From: Typhlomys cinereus
Taxonomy: Eukaryota > Chordata > Mammalia > Rodentia > Platacanthomyidae
DNA length: 64,000 bases
Direction of reading: 5' to 3'
Assembly: GCA_023101885.1 (NCBI GenBank)
Contig: JALPQD010000138.1
Span: 3,053,542-3,117,541 of the forward strand
The notes below the pieces were generated by a model, which was not told the DNA's origin, searched no databases, and saw nothing but the letters and a program-made list of their open reading frames with translations. Positions 11,701 through 22,984 of this stretch are shown one piece after another. How positions within the stretch are numbered: the first letter of the stretch is position 1; every line of letters starts with the position of its first letter. Both the position numbers and the translations under genes were made by a program.

Positions 11701-12420
11701 CCTTAGATATTGGAAGTTCTCATTTATGATTGGCTGAAAGATCTGAGCTGGATTTTTTTTGGGGGGGTTCTAATTTCATGATTCCATGAAAGTATAGGTT
11801 TCACCTCTTCATGGTATCCTATAGTTCTTGAATATTCGCTTCATTTTTTTTTTTTAGACTTTTCAGCATCTTTAATTGAAGATCCTGCTCTATCAGCTTA
11901 TCTTCCAGGTCTGATATGTTATCCCCTACTGGATCCCCTGTGTATGATATTCTCTGTTGAGTTTTAAATTTTGGTAAGTTTCACTTTGAATTCCAGCTGA
12001 ATTTTAGTTTGTTTTTTTTCACCTGTTCCAAATTGTTCTTATTTCCTCTTTCATCTCAGGTAATTTTTTATTATTTTCCACTCATACACTATTATATACT
12101 TGTTCATTTCCTCTTTGAGCCCTCACATTCCTTTTGTCATTCCTCATGCTCCTTTTGTATCTCTTGAAGTTCATTGATCACGTCAATAGCATTTCTTGGA
12201 ATGATTTTATCCTCAGTATTGCTTTCCTGGCTGATATCCATGAAGTTGTTCTGTTTGGAATCTATGGTATGGGGTTTGGTGTGTTTGTAAGAGATATGTT
12301 TTCCTGATACTTAATGTATTCTTTGGTTTTTGACATGACTTGTGGATTTTCTGTTAAATCTATGACTGCTTTCTTTGATAGTTGTTTTTGGCTCTCTTGA
12401 ATCAGGTTAACTTAAATTAT
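8795..12420 (-). mobile_element. Old L1, 5' part (ORF2 and ORF1 remnants)
   Basis: This continues the minus-strand L1 interrupted at 2344. The ORF2 C-terminal and RT regions lie at 8795-10590, with an intact-looking [12 protein letters not shown] motif inside 10084-10311. An endonuclease C-terminal piece (MDLTDIYLTFHPNTKE) is at 11186-11395, and ORF1 runs from about 11410 to its likely start near 12334. Compared with the inserted L1, two blocks are missing: about 0.6 kb at about 10585 and about 0.7 kb at about 11405. A young SINE interrupts it at 10641-10928. Many frameshifts and stops show it is old. Confidence 0.82.
10641..10928 (-). mobile_element. Young B2-like SINE, antisense
   Basis: Full-length copy of the GC-rich tRNA-derived SINE family of this window. 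On the minus strand it begins ggggctgaagaggtggctca (Pol III box A region) with a box-B-like ggtcctgagttcggatcc, and it ends in a CA-rich, AATAAA-bearing, A-rich tail. It lies inside the old L1 between imperfect copies of acatctaYtt (10631-10640 and 10929-10938). Confidence 0.85.
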
Positions 12421-12477
12421 TTTCATGTCAAAGAGTAGGATATGATTAGTTTTCTTATTGCTTTTAGGCTCAATATT

Positions 12478-12514
12478 CACACACACACACACACTATATA
12501 TATATATATATATA

Positions 12515-12533
<19 letters not shown>
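12478..12533. repeat. 56-bp perfect palindrome, (CA)(TA)11(TG)
   Basis: A 17-base CA run (12478-12494), 22 bases of TA (12495-12516) and a 17-base GT run (12517-12533) form a perfect inverted repeat centred between 12505 and 12506. The GT run continues to about 12558. A palindrome with an AT core is a candidate for cruciform extrusion. Confidence 0.85.
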
Positions 12534-12560
<27 letters not shown>

Positions 12561-12660
12561 CAGAGGGCACTGTGTGTCCCTGTGAAGGAGCACCAAGGGT
12601 GACTTCAGGAATCATCCTGGTTATCATTATTGCTTCTACCTCTTTGAGGCTCAACATTGT
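12534..12660 (-). mobile_element. Older tRNA-derived SINE fragment, antisense
   Basis: After the GT run comes the block gagggcactgtgtgtccctg, then aagggtgacttcaggaatca and gcttctacc. The same blocks in the same order occur at 17465-17540 and 51285-51360. Only the tail-proximal half is present. Confidence 0.6.
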
Positions 12661-13190
12661 AATAAGTTAATTTCAAGGATAACCTTCAGTAAAGACAATT
12701 CTTGTCATTCATTCTTAAGCTTTCTTGTCAGAATGCCACAAGCTTACCACAAATTTTGAGTTCATAATCAAAGAGAGAACAACCTAATTTCAAGTTTTCT
12801 TTCCCTGTAAAAAAAAGACTTTTATCTTTAGTTACTCATGCCTCCATTGTCCGTTTTTGTCTTTCCCTTGAAACACCCTTTGCTCTCACTTTTAGCCCAT
12901 GACATCCTAATCTAACACATTATTTATTCAGGTAGAACTAACAAGCACAGGGCACCTACAGCTATTGCAGTGTGGGTTAGGTTGTGAGGGTTCTTCTGGC
13001 CACAGTATTGCAAATGAAACAGGACAAAGATGGGAACAGGAATAACAAAGTGTGGCTTCCTTACCTTGTTCCCTCTGTGGCCAATCTAGAGCTAGATTAT
13101 AGTCAAATATTGCATCACTGTTAAATGTTTTTGACTAGATTGCTGTGATAATACCCATCTATCCTCACAGCAGTGACCATTTAGGATTTC
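12661..13190. other. No feature recognised
   Basis: Unique-looking AT-rich sequence. I see no coding exon, RNA gene or clear repeat. Confidence 0.5.
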
Positions 13191-13560
13191 TGGTTGTCAG
13201 TTTGAAATGTGAATTGCTCCCTGTAAGCTCATGTGTTTGAATCCTTAGCTGTTGCCAGTATCTGTGAAGATCATGGCACCTTAAATGGCGGAGTCTTGCT
13301 GGAAGAAGGTAGTCACAGGGGGTGGGCCTTGAGGTCTCTAGCTTGAGTGAGTGAGTCTGCTCTTCAGCTTACATACAGCAGCTCTCAGCATCCCTGTTGT
13401 CTACAGTGACTTAGGCTTCTTCCTGCCTCTGCTGCCAGCCGTGCCTTTTCTACCATAATGGAACTGGAAGACGAATGAATAAATTTCTCTTTCTCCCATT
13501 AGGTTGTTTGACTTTGAGCCTCAGTGTCTCACGCAGAAAAAGAAAAAGAATAACTGGTAC
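13191..13560 (+). mobile_element. MaLR-type solo LTR
   Basis: The layout matches the LTR at 41227-41581: gtttgaaatgtg near the start, ctcatgtgtttgaatcc, ggcggagtcttgctggaaga, ggtgggccttgaggt, then aataaatttctc (poly(A) signal region), and gagcctcagtgtctc near the end. No internal region is attached. Target duplications are not clear. Confidence 0.55.
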
Positions 13561-13742
13561 ACTGGTCATGAGGACAATCCACTAAAGGTCTGGCACATCC
13601 TGTTCCACTATTTCTTCTGCCTCTTATTTTATAGTCCTAGAGACATAATCCAGCCTGAAAATTTTCCAGAAGCCTCCACACCTCCGGCAGTGCCCAGATG
13701 CTCAATTATTCATTTTTAATTAGTATGCATGTATGTTTGTGC

Positions 13743-13744
<2 letters not shown>

Positions 13745-13791
<47 letters not shown>
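13745..13791. repeat. (TG)n microsatellite
   Basis: About 23 uninterrupted TG dinucleotides. Confidence 0.95.
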
Positions 13792-13799
<8 letters not shown>

Positions 13800-13804
<5 letters not shown>

Positions 13805-14969
13805 GAGCTGGAGTTTGTATCTGTTTGCAGTATTTCAGAGCCTGTCCTGCAAATAGAAATCATGAAGCAATGCATGAGAGGACAAGACTATGAGCTGAAC
13901 TCAGTCTAACTCCAGAGAAAAGGAATAATGGCTTGGATTGGAGCATTCTGAAGAGGCCCTCATGAAGGAGCTGATATTTAATCTAGGCCTGAAGAAGTGA
14001 TGATAACTTGATTAAATGAAAGGGTCAGGGTCAACTGTGTCTGTTTTTCACTCCAGTTCATGTGACTGGCCCTGTGACTTCAGATTCATTTCTTCATTTA
14101 ATTTTTTTCCTTTCTAAATAAGTTTCTTGATGCAACATTCAAAGCATTTTAATCCCTGACACACAAATGTAAATATAAACATGTTTATGTGTTTGGTAAG
14201 GAGCTAAATGCCATAGTAATATAGTTTACAGCCAAAGGACCCATTTTTAAATTCTTCCCTAGTTTAGAGCTTATTGTCATGAACTGCTTGTTTAATGTGA
14301 ATTTATTTAATGTCAGTCTGTTCAATTACTTGTTGAGTTTTATGCACATTTATTGAGAGTTTGGTGTATGCCAGCATCTCTGTTAAATGCTGCACTTATA
14401 TAGGTGTGTCAGACACAGTTCACAGAGTAACTCTTTCTCCAGGAAGTAAGGCATAATCATAATAGCAGTAGCATAGTTATGTTCAGAATATACAAAAAGA
14501 ATGATGTAGAGGAATCTGGGGAAGCCCATCCAGAAATCATGTTTTTGAGCTGAATATATAAAGATAAAATAACTCCCTAAAGAGAGGAGCATAAGGATAT
14601 TCCAGGCAGAGGAGAAAACAAGCAAACGCATAAGGCACAAAGCTTCTTGTGAATGCAGAACTCACTGAGCAGCTTTGGTGAATATAAAGCGTGAAGATCA
14701 CAAAGACAGAAGATTACTAGCTGGGTGGCAAACAGGGTAATGATTAACTCTGCAGAATCTGGAATCTCACAGGAGACATGGCATGAGGCACCTTTGCAAG
14801 GACGATCTACATTAGGGTAGCCTCTGGCAGGCCTGTGAAAGATTATCTAGGTCAAGTTAACTGAGATGGGAAGATCCATCTAAAGTGTGGATGATTCAAC
14901 TTCCTAGACTGATGCCCTCAAATAAAAGAGAAGGCGCACTGAAAAACTAGTTTTCCGTGATCTCTGCTT
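13800..14969. other. No gene; possible ancient repeat remnants
   Basis: Mostly unique sequence. The stretch at 14345-14625 (tttattgagagtttggtgta, then a ttccaggcagaggag block) resembles old mammalian L2/MIR3-type repeats, but the match is weak. No exon recognised. Confidence 0.4.
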
Positions 14970-15125
14970 CATGACTATGGGTACAATGTGGTCAACCACC
15001 TGTTTAATCTTGCCCCATGCCTTTCCTGCTATGATGAAGAGTAAGCTAAAATAACCTACTCTCCCTTAAGTGGCTGTTGTCAGAGTACTTTTATCACAAC
15101 ATCAGGAAAAGAAATTAACTCAGGC
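14970..15125 (+). mobile_element. MaLR-type LTR, 3' fragment
   Basis: The blocks tgatgaagagtaagctaaaa, cccttaagtggctgttgtca and atcacaacatcaggaaaaga match the 3' third of the MaLR LTRs elsewhere in the window. The 5' portion is absent. Confidence 0.4.
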
Positions 15126-15219
15126 AGTGAAAGATAAGACAGGGAGGTGGCTAGGTATAAAATATCGATGCTCTTTGCAAAAAGATATAAAAAGGATAAT
15201 CTAGAAGTTGTGCTGAGTC

Positions 15220-15465
15220 TGGGGGCTGGAGAAGTGGCTCAGGGGTTAAGCCTCCGCCTTGCAGGCGGAAGGTCCTGAGCTCAGGTCCTAGATCCCACAT
15301 ATTGACACCGGGCGGAAGCGGGGGCGGCCTGCGTTTCTGGTCCTGGTAGGGCGGAGCCTGTGAATCCCGGGGCAGAGTAAACAATGGAGGAGGTGGAGGC
15401 GTCCATGGTGGTTCCCCAATTCGTCCGTGGTTCTACACACACACACATACATACACACACGTCTA
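15220..15465 (+). mobile_element. Young B2-like SINE, sense
   Basis: Same family as 10641-10928. The start ggggctggagaagtggctca carries the tRNA-like box A, and ggtcctgagctcaggtcc is the box-B-like segment. The GC-rich body and a CA-rich tail follow. I could not delimit a target duplication. The open frames on its minus strand (15151-15475) are only SINE sequence. Confidence 0.85.
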
Positions 15466-17420
15466 ATCCAGACATTTATTTTAAATTATTGCTGTCTTCT
15501 AATGCCACTGTGCTTCTTCTCTTGGTTTGACAATTCTCTGGTGAAAATTATTCTTGACTAAGTGAAAGCTGTGTTAATTATGGTTCTACAACTAACATAT
15601 ATAACATAACAACATAACATAATGTAACAGGAACCATAACATAGTCACAGTCCTGGGATTTAAAGAATTATCTAAATCTTAATCTCTCTCTCTGTCTCCC
15701 TGAAGGGCCAATGCAGCTTCCTCTGTATGCTTTCACCCAGATGGAAGAACTCATCCCTTTGTGTGAGCCGCGCCACTCCCTTTGTGCCTCTCATGGAATG
15801 TGACTCATTTTGGTTCCTAAATCTTCATAGCTCTTGAATAATCTTAAAAACACGTTTTCTTATCTCTCTCATCTCTTGGAAACAGATTTATGTTTTGTCA
15901 CATATTAAGTGGAACATGGTGCACATTCGAGTATATGATGAACATGGTGTAAGATTGAATTCTTCACTGAGCTTGGAAATCTTGAAGTCCTGGTTTGCTC
16001 TTTCTAGTCTTATTGCCATGTCTTGTCTTACGTGAAATCCAGACAACTCTAGTTCATCCTAGAGGGTGAAATACCAGCAAAAACTCATGGTAAGGTCCAA
16101 GCATAGAGCTATGAATCCAAATTAAAGTAATTCGTGGATGATGTTACTATCAGAAGAGACCTTTCAAGAGTCTATTCTTTGAGGATAGCAAGTAGAAGGC
16201 AGGCAAACCCAAAGCACAGTTTTAACCAAGTGTTATTACTTTTCTTCAGCTACCACAGCGATTTCTGGTCTTTGAAACAACAAAAACAAACGGCAAAAGA
16301 AACCCAGTGGACAGTGCCCTTGCTGTTTCTCCTGAGTCACAGGGATTTTTAATCTGCAGGGGGAAGACTCCTGTTGGGCCAGGAGTGTGGGAAAGAAAAC
16401 TCCTGCATAAGCCTCCACCTACAGTACACTTACCAAGGGAGGCTGTCTGAACTTCAGACTAAATAGAAGAGGGAGGCCTCTGTATGTGCTCTGCCGCTTT
16501 CTGATGGGTAAACACGGGCATCGTTATGATGAAGAGAATTAAAATTCCTCTGAAAGCCGTCTCATACTTGCTAGTAGACTGCTATCGTTAGATATATAAT
16601 ATATATATCATATATTCACAGCTGCTTAATACTGATAATTTGCATTCTGAGAGTCCCTGAAAACATTTGAAGTTAAAAAGGGGACTGACTCTCCATAGGA
16701 AAAACTTGAGAACTGATGGATGCTTGGTGGAAGTGCTTGTTCTACAGGCAAAAAAAAGGAGGGGCGATTTCTGTCCCAGGAGAATTTTCAATCTGCTGCT
16801 AAGGAGACCTTGACAGCTTTGTTTCCTTAGCTGTGGTTCAGTTTGATGACACTTTGTTTTTAGGGTACTTTCCTGGGATGGTTCTAGGGTAGGCTGGAAG
16901 CCAGGGGGGTTTGTTGATCTTCCAGCCAGTGGAGAGAAACTTCAGGATTCTTCTACAAGACACTAGAGGACTGAAGCAGCGTGCAGACAAAACAGGATAT
17001 TAATTTCTGATTTAGTTACATGCAAGCGTCTCTCCAAGGGCTATCGTGTTTCTCCCCTGAAATAATCTGCATGGCAAAGTGGCCTCCAGCCTACCCCCCC
17101 CTCCCCGGTTTGGCTATTAGCATGACTGCATGACCCCAAAAGAAAGAATTCATAAAGAGATTTTGGAAGGAACAATGATGAAAACATATTTAAGGGAGGT
17201 ATTTTAGTACTGCTTTGAGTGGAAGGGTTTAAGTTCATCGACCCAAACCTCTGTTGTGATGAAGGAATGTTATCAGATAATAGATAATGATAGAGAGAAA
17301 TGGATCGTATTCAACCAACGTGTGTGGAATCATTTCAGTCTTCCTCATTAGGTTGATATTGGACCAATGCATGATGATTTATGTTTATAATTTTTAAAAT
17401 AAACTTTGTTTTCATTCATT
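15466..17420. other. No gene recognised
   Basis: About 2 kb of unique-looking sequence. Small AT-dinucleotide clusters occur near 16590-16615. Open frames are short and unrelated to proteins I know. Confidence 0.5.
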
Positions 17421-17426
17421 CATTCA

Positions 17427-17466
<40 letters not shown>

Positions 17467-17705
17467 TACCAGATGGCACTGTGTGTCTCTGTGGAGGACC
17501 AAGGGTGACTTCAGGAATCATCCTGGGTTGCTTCTACCTTTTTTTTTTTTGCTTCACTCTGGGATTTCCCAGGCTCCACACACCAGGGACAGAAGTGCAG
17601 GCTGTCACCGTTTCCACCTGGAGTTTTTACGTGGGACCTGGGATCCAAACTCAGGACTTTCTGTTTGCTAGACAGAGTCTTAACTCCTGAGCCATTTCTC
17701 TAGCC
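17421..17705 (-). mobile_element. Older tRNA-derived SINE with TG tract, antisense
   Basis: A TG run (17429-17465) is followed by the diagnostic blocks ggcactgtgtgtctctg, gggtgacttcaggaatcatc and acgtgggacctgggatcc, and ends gagccatttctctagcc. On the minus strand the end is the tRNA-like head. It is more diverged than the 15220, 17991 and 43404 copies and represents an earlier subfamily. Confidence 0.7.
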
Positions 17706-17978
17706 TGGTTTATAGTTTTTTAATGTTAGGATGGTACAAAACTATTCAGTTGAAATCATATTTTGAACTTTAACTTCAGGCTACTCAGGTGTGACATTGT
17801 GCTGTCTCAGGATGCTGGGCAGTGCCACAGTGCTGCACAATTGCAAAGGAAACAACCATTCTTCTACAGTGTACTGTGTGCTATGATATGCTCACCACTT
17901 AATATAAAGTATGCTTTGTCTTAGGTGATTTTTACCCAGAATAGGCTAATACATGTGTTCCGAGAGTATTTAATATTT

Positions 17979-18264
17979 AAGAATAATGGAGGCGCTGGAG
18001 AGGTGGCTCAGGGGTTAAACCTCTGCCTTGCAGGCGGAAGGTCCTGAGTTCGGATCCTGGACCCCACGTAAAGACACAGAGCGGAAGCGGGGGCGGCCTG
18101 CGTTTCTGATCCTGGTAGGGGCAGAGTAAACAAGGAGGAGGTGGAGGCGTCCATGGTGGTTCCTAAATTCGTCCATGTTCTACACACACACACATACATA
18201 CACACACACGTGCACACACATACATGCACAATTGGAAATAATAATAATAAAAAAGAATAATGGA
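17979..18264 (+). mobile_element. Young B2-like SINE with 12-bp target duplication
   Basis: The SINE body at 17991-18252 is flanked by exact copies of aagaataatgga (17979-17990 and 18253-18264). It begins ggcgctggagaggtggctca, has the GC-rich centre, and ends in a CA-rich tail plus ATA repeats. A deletion of about 25 bases in the body removes the segment between cctggtagg and gcagagtaaac that other copies keep. Confidence 0.9.
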
Positions 18265-18468
18265 AGAATACTAAAGGTATGCTAGGCCCAGCTATGATGA
18301 ATGTTAAATACATGTGGAGAATGTGTGTGTGTTAGAATGTTACTCAATCACACAAAAGAAAGTCTCAAATTTGTGACAACATGGCCGAATCTAGATTATA
18401 TCATGTTAAAAGAAATAAGCCAGGCACAAATGATTCACTAGTAAAACAAATATCAAATCCATAGATTC

Positions 18469-18523
18469 AAAAAAAAGTAGAATGACACACACACACAATT
18501 GAATAAAAAAAAAAAGTAGAATG
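18469..18523 (+). mobile_element. Tail-only SINE insertion with target duplication
   Basis: An A-run plus gtagaatg occurs at 18469-18484 and again, with another A-run, up to 18523. Between them lies only acacacacacacaattgaat plus As. That matches the 3' tail of the young SINEs (compare the reverse complement of 43404-43430). It reads as a retrocopy truncated to its last 30 or so bases. Confidence 0.5.
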
Positions 18524-18840
18524 GCATCCTTGAGATGCAGGAAGGAAGCCTGTCTGTGACGCCATCGCTGATCCCTGGGGCAGGAAGGAGGTTGGCCCTC
18601 AATCAATTCTCAGGAGGTCGTACCCCTGGAATTCCCACAGCACCTTGTTATGATTGTCAGGACACGAAAATGCTGTAGTCATTGTTTGTGTATTCCTCTT
18701 GTTCACTTGTCTGTTTTGTACAGTTCTACTTGGTGGGATGTTTGTCCAGTAAATAAGATTCACACTCAGATGCCTGAAAGTGGCAGAGCAAAGATGGACA
18801 GAATATTAGGGAAGAGTGCCAGAGACTGGAGCTCCTGTTC

Positions 18841-19087
18841 TCTCTCTCTCTCTCTCTGAGATATAGTAGATAAGATAGAGAGAGTCCACGGGCCCAGGCT
18901 CTTTCTTCTAGCCCTTTTTCCTTCCTCCGAAGAGGCACTCTTCTCTTTTTCCTCCTCTTCTTCCTCTTTCTTTCCTCCTCCTTTTTCTCTCTCTTTTTCT
19001 CTTCTCTCTTCTTTCTTCTCTCTTGCTTATTCCTTCTCTCCCTCCTTTTCTTTTTCTCTCTCTTCCTCCTTCTCTCTCTCTTTCCCT

Positions 19088-19148
<61 letters not shown>
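18841..19148. repeat. Long polypyrimidine (CT-rich) tract
   Basis: A TC run at 18841-18857 is followed by near-pure pyrimidine: 18938-19024 (87 bases without a purine) and 19030-19148 (119 bases without a purine), ending in a long (TC)n. The mirror-like CT pattern can form triplex DNA in principle. The 217-residue minus-strand reading here is an R/E/K simple-sequence artefact. Confidence 0.85.
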
Positions 19149-19152
<4 letters not shown>

Positions 19153-20720
19153 ATCTCTCCTGGGCAATCATTGTGTGGAAAAATTAGATACTTAAAAAAT
19201 ATATACACTTGAATTTTTGGTGGGAACTCTGAGTTTTCAAATCTTGGCAACCAATATGAATTTTTAAAACCACTGTGCAAGCCAAGAGAAATATGTTTGG
19301 TAACTGCCAGTTTCATCCTGCTGGAGGATGGAGGGGGGCAATGCATTGGGCCTGGTCTCCAGGTGATGCCCAGCTTCATTGGGAGTCACTTGTCCCCAAA
19401 AGGCTTCCAGCACACACCAAGAATAGGTGGTGTTTCTCTTTGTACTCTGTAGAGGACACTGCAATCATCCCTGACCAATGTCTCCAGGTACTTTCGAGCT
19501 GGGTGAGACATTCCTGTCCTGCACATGACTGTCCAAAAATCTTGATCTCCAGGGGGACCCTAGAGGCTGCTGCGAAGACAGTACTGAGAAGAAGCAAGCC
19601 ATGGCAGTGCAGAGCTTAAGAGCAGGTTTATCAGCTCTAGGAATTGGCTAGGAAACAGTTTCTCTCATAAGATTTTCAAGAAGACAGCATCCATTGGGAA
19701 TGTATACATGCTTGTAGAATCAGAGGATAGATAGGTGGTCGTTTCAACATTCTTATAGATCACCTGCCTTGCTTAAAGCTGTCCTTGAATAAATGAAAGT
19801 TAGGGAAGTAAGAGGATCACATAAGATTCCAAATAAGTAATGGCTGCAGACTAAGGCACAGGTTTTCACATCAAGGTTGCTCTCTGAGCACCAAGGTTCC
19901 CTGTGATACTTCTAGATACTGCATGAGCTGTGATTGCTGCAGGGGGGCTTCTTGTTGCACTGAATTAAGCGCACAGCACAAGCCAGGTGATGACCACCAA
20001 AGTAAATCCTCCCCCCAAACCTTCCTAATGGGAACACAAACCCCAAAGAAAGAATAAGATGGGGCTGGGATTCCCTCAATGTCACAGCAAGGCAAATTCT
20101 AACATCTCTGAATCCTATGTGATGTCATAATTAAGAATAAATTAAGAATAAATATGCATGGTCAGGTAGAGATTTCATGGTCTGTTGTGTTGTGACAAGA
20201 CATTTGTTAAGGTAATCAGGCTGATCTTTCTTTCGCCAGCATGTCCTTGTCACAGTGGGCAGGAGGCAGAGCGGGGGCGAGGCTGCAAAGCCCTTGGTTG
20301 TGTTGATGCTGGAGGCAAGTGTGTGCCCCCGACAGTAACAACAGAGGATCCCTGACCATAATGGGCAAATCCTGCTAATGCTGACAGGCAATGGGTCATC
20401 CTTCTAGCTTGAATGAAGCTTATTATTTAATTTGAAATGTCAAGAGAGCTGGTTGGTAGGGTTGGAAATATATACATCCAAGTATTGGCCACAGCTCATG
20501 GAATCTTTGCGAAAACTCCAAGGGGTTCAAAAATGATAAACTTGAGACATAAAGAAGGGTAAGTGCTCTATTTTTCCCATGTCACATATCCAAGGAGTGG
20601 CTGAGCCAAGATTCATGCCCTGCAGGAATTTTTGAAAGATATCCCCACACTCTGCCTATCTTTTGGAAGATGTGGGCACATTCACCTATCTCTCCCTCAA
20701 TTAATCATAGAAGATTTTAT
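19149..20720. other. No feature recognised
   Basis: Unique-looking sequence of moderate GC. No exon, RNA gene or repeat recognised. Confidence 0.5.
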
Positions 20721-20729
20721 TTTTTATTT

Positions 20730-20766
20730 TAAAAAATGTGTATTTGAAAGAGAAAGAGAGAGACAG

Positions 20767-20837
<71 letters not shown>

Positions 20838-20995
20838 AAGCAAACGTGCGCGAGAGAACAGAATACCATGGTGCATGGGTGGAGGTCAGAGTACAACTTT
20901 TAGAAGTCAGTTCTCTTCTGGAGATGGAACTCAGATTGCCAGGTTTGTGAGACCACATCTTACCTAAGCCATCATGACCAGCCAACCTTCAGAGG
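20730..20995 (-). mobile_element. B3-like SINE with (AC)n(AG)n tract
   Basis: An (AC)n run (20769-20806) abuts an (AG)n run (20807-20836). Then come ggtggaggtcagagtacaac, gaagtcagttctcttctgga and atggaactcagattgccagg, ending ctaagccatcatgacc. These are the blocks of the rodent B3 SINE read antisense. Confidence 0.65.
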
Positions 20996-21003
20996 GTTTC
21001 ATC

Positions 21004-21353
21004 GATGGAATATGAAGTGTGTTTTCTCATGTATGTGTTTATGGAGTGTATGTGTGGGATACATGCATGTACACAAGTGGAATGGAGCATGTATGTCTCT
21101 GGAGGCTCAAAGGTGATCCCAGGAATTATCCTTGATTGCTTTTCCACATTATTTGTCGTGAGTATGGGTCTCCAGTTAAACCTAGAGCACATCACTAGGG
21201 CTAGTCTGCTTAGCCAGCTTGCTCTGGGGAGTCCCAGACTGTTTTTTTCTATGGATCGAATTCCACATAAGCCACTACTCCACCCAATATTTTTCTTCAG
21301 GTTTCTTTGCTCATGGGGCAAAAGCTTTAACCACCGAGCAATCTCGCCAGCCC
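21004..21353 (-). mobile_element. B4-like SINE, antisense
   Basis: A TG-rich left part leads to tctctggaggctcaaaggtg. A B1-related segment (ggctagtctgcttagccagc) and the tRNA-like end (ttaaccaccgagcaatctcg, ccagccc) follow. This order fits a composite B4-type SINE. It is strongly diverged. Confidence 0.5.
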
Positions 21354-21829
21354 AGAATATAAAATCTTGAACACACACTTTAACATATGAAAAGTTGAAC
21401 AAATGAAATTTATGAAATAATAGTTCTGCATCTTCAGATTTGCATGGTGTCCCCAGCTTTCATATGATACAACCTCAGGCCCAGAGACAAAGGCTCCCAG
21501 AACTTGGCTTAGCTTTAATTTACTTAAGCGAGCTCTTGTGGTTTCTTCCAACTCCTCCACATAAGTACTTTCGATGCCTGTGGCAGCGAATTTCTTTCTA
21601 TGTTTCTTTCGCATGTGTTCATTCACAGAGAAACTTTAGGTCTGCATCAACGTCGAGACGACGCCTCAAGGACTTTCTGAACAGTACCTGTCCCACACAG
21701 GCACAGACTCTGCCATGCTCATAATGTTCCACCCGAGTGGTGTATTCCTTCCACTGAGGCACCTTTGTTATAAAGCGCTGTATTCTCACTCAGTGGCTTC
21801 CATGAGGATTCAGATATTCCTCTCTGGCT
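21354..21829. other. No feature recognised
   Basis: Unique-looking sequence. Overlapping open frames of 94-99 codons on both strands show no family I know and no splice context. Confidence 0.45.
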
Positions 21830-22965
21830 TCTCATGACATGAGCCTATTCCTTTTTAGCACTGTATAATATTCTACTTTCTTGATGTAGCATAGGTTATT
21901 TATTCACATACTAAAGAATGACTTGGTTGGCTCTAAGCTGTTATGGATATTGGAGTGAATATTTTTTTTGTTTTGTATTGCTTATTTACATGCTTTAGTG
22001 TTGTTTCATATTTCTAGTCATACAATAAAGATTAAAGAATTTTATTTATATTTTAGCATGTATCCTTAAAGTAAAAAAGTAGCAAAGCAGCATTATATAT
22101 ATTTATTAGATAAACAATACATATTATCAAATTTTAAAAACTTGCAAGAATTATACTTGCATGTAAATGTCAATTTTTTTGAGACAGGATTTGATGTTGT
22201 CTGAGCTATTCTTTAATTCAGTATGTCACTGGGTAACTAAGACTCAATTTGACTAAGACTGCCTCCATCTTTCAAGTGCTGAGATTAGAAGCATGTGTCA
22301 TCATTTTGATTTAGTGACTTAGTTGGAAACTTTCTATGCAGATACAAATTTTAACTCCTTTGAGTAAATATTGAAGGATATGATTTCTAGATGGTCTAAA
22401 TGAATGTTTAGCTTCACAGCTAACTGTCTTTTAAAGTGGGTGTAGTAATTTGCTTTTCTGCCAGAAATGAATAGACACTCCCAGTGTACTACATCCTCAG
22501 CAGCAATTTGCTGTTTTACAGATGCATCTAACAAGTATCTCAGTGTTACTTTTTTATTTCTCTGATGATGGATGATATGAACCAGCATTTTTCATCTTTC
22601 TATCTTCTCCAGTGAGGTATCTGTTGCAATTTTCATTTCTTAATAAAATTATTTGCTTTCTTATTTTTCATAGTTCTTTTCTATATTTTGGTCTCCTGTC
22701 AGGTAAATCTTTTACCAGTGTTTTCTCCGGACCTCTAGTTTGTCTTTTTAGTTTTATGATTGACTTACGTACAGAACAGGGTTTTATTTTTAGTGAAATC
22801 CAGATTATCAATGATTTCTTTTGTGATTTATGATCTTAATGAGATATCTAAAAGTCATTACTGTACTCAGAGAATCTGTTATAGGTTTTCTCTTATGGAA
22901 TATTCTAGAAATTTTACAGTTTTGTTTTCTTCTTCGTTTAGTTCTTTGATACATATTAGTTTTTA
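21830..22965 (-). mobile_element. Ancient L1 (L1M-type) ORF2 3' region
   Basis: Antisense ORF2 C-terminal blocks are recognisable in order: actgtataatattctacttt near 21862, ggctctaagctgttatggat, tccttttgagtaaatat-like sequence, gtctcctgtcaggtaaatct, and a gattatcaatgatttctttt stretch. All are heavily mutated. A B1 SINE interrupts it at about 22174-22310. Confidence 0.6.
22174..22310 (-). mobile_element. B1 SINE, antisense
   Basis: A T-run followed by gagacaggatttgatgttgt, then a diverged body ending ttcaagtgctgagattagaa and gcatgtgtcatcat. This is the antisense layout of the 7SL-derived B1 element. Confidence 0.65.
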
Positions 22966-22984
22966 GTCAGGGCCTTTGTTTCAT

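Noticed and set aside
15220..15295. Possible tRNA gene (box A and box B-like sequences)
   Set aside because: The tRNA-like head belongs to a dispersed SINE. There is no complete cloverleaf or acceptor stem.
18726..19379. 217-codon minus-strand frame rich in R, E and K
   Set aside because: It is a read-through of the CT-rich tract. Charged low-complexity sequence is expected from GA repeats.
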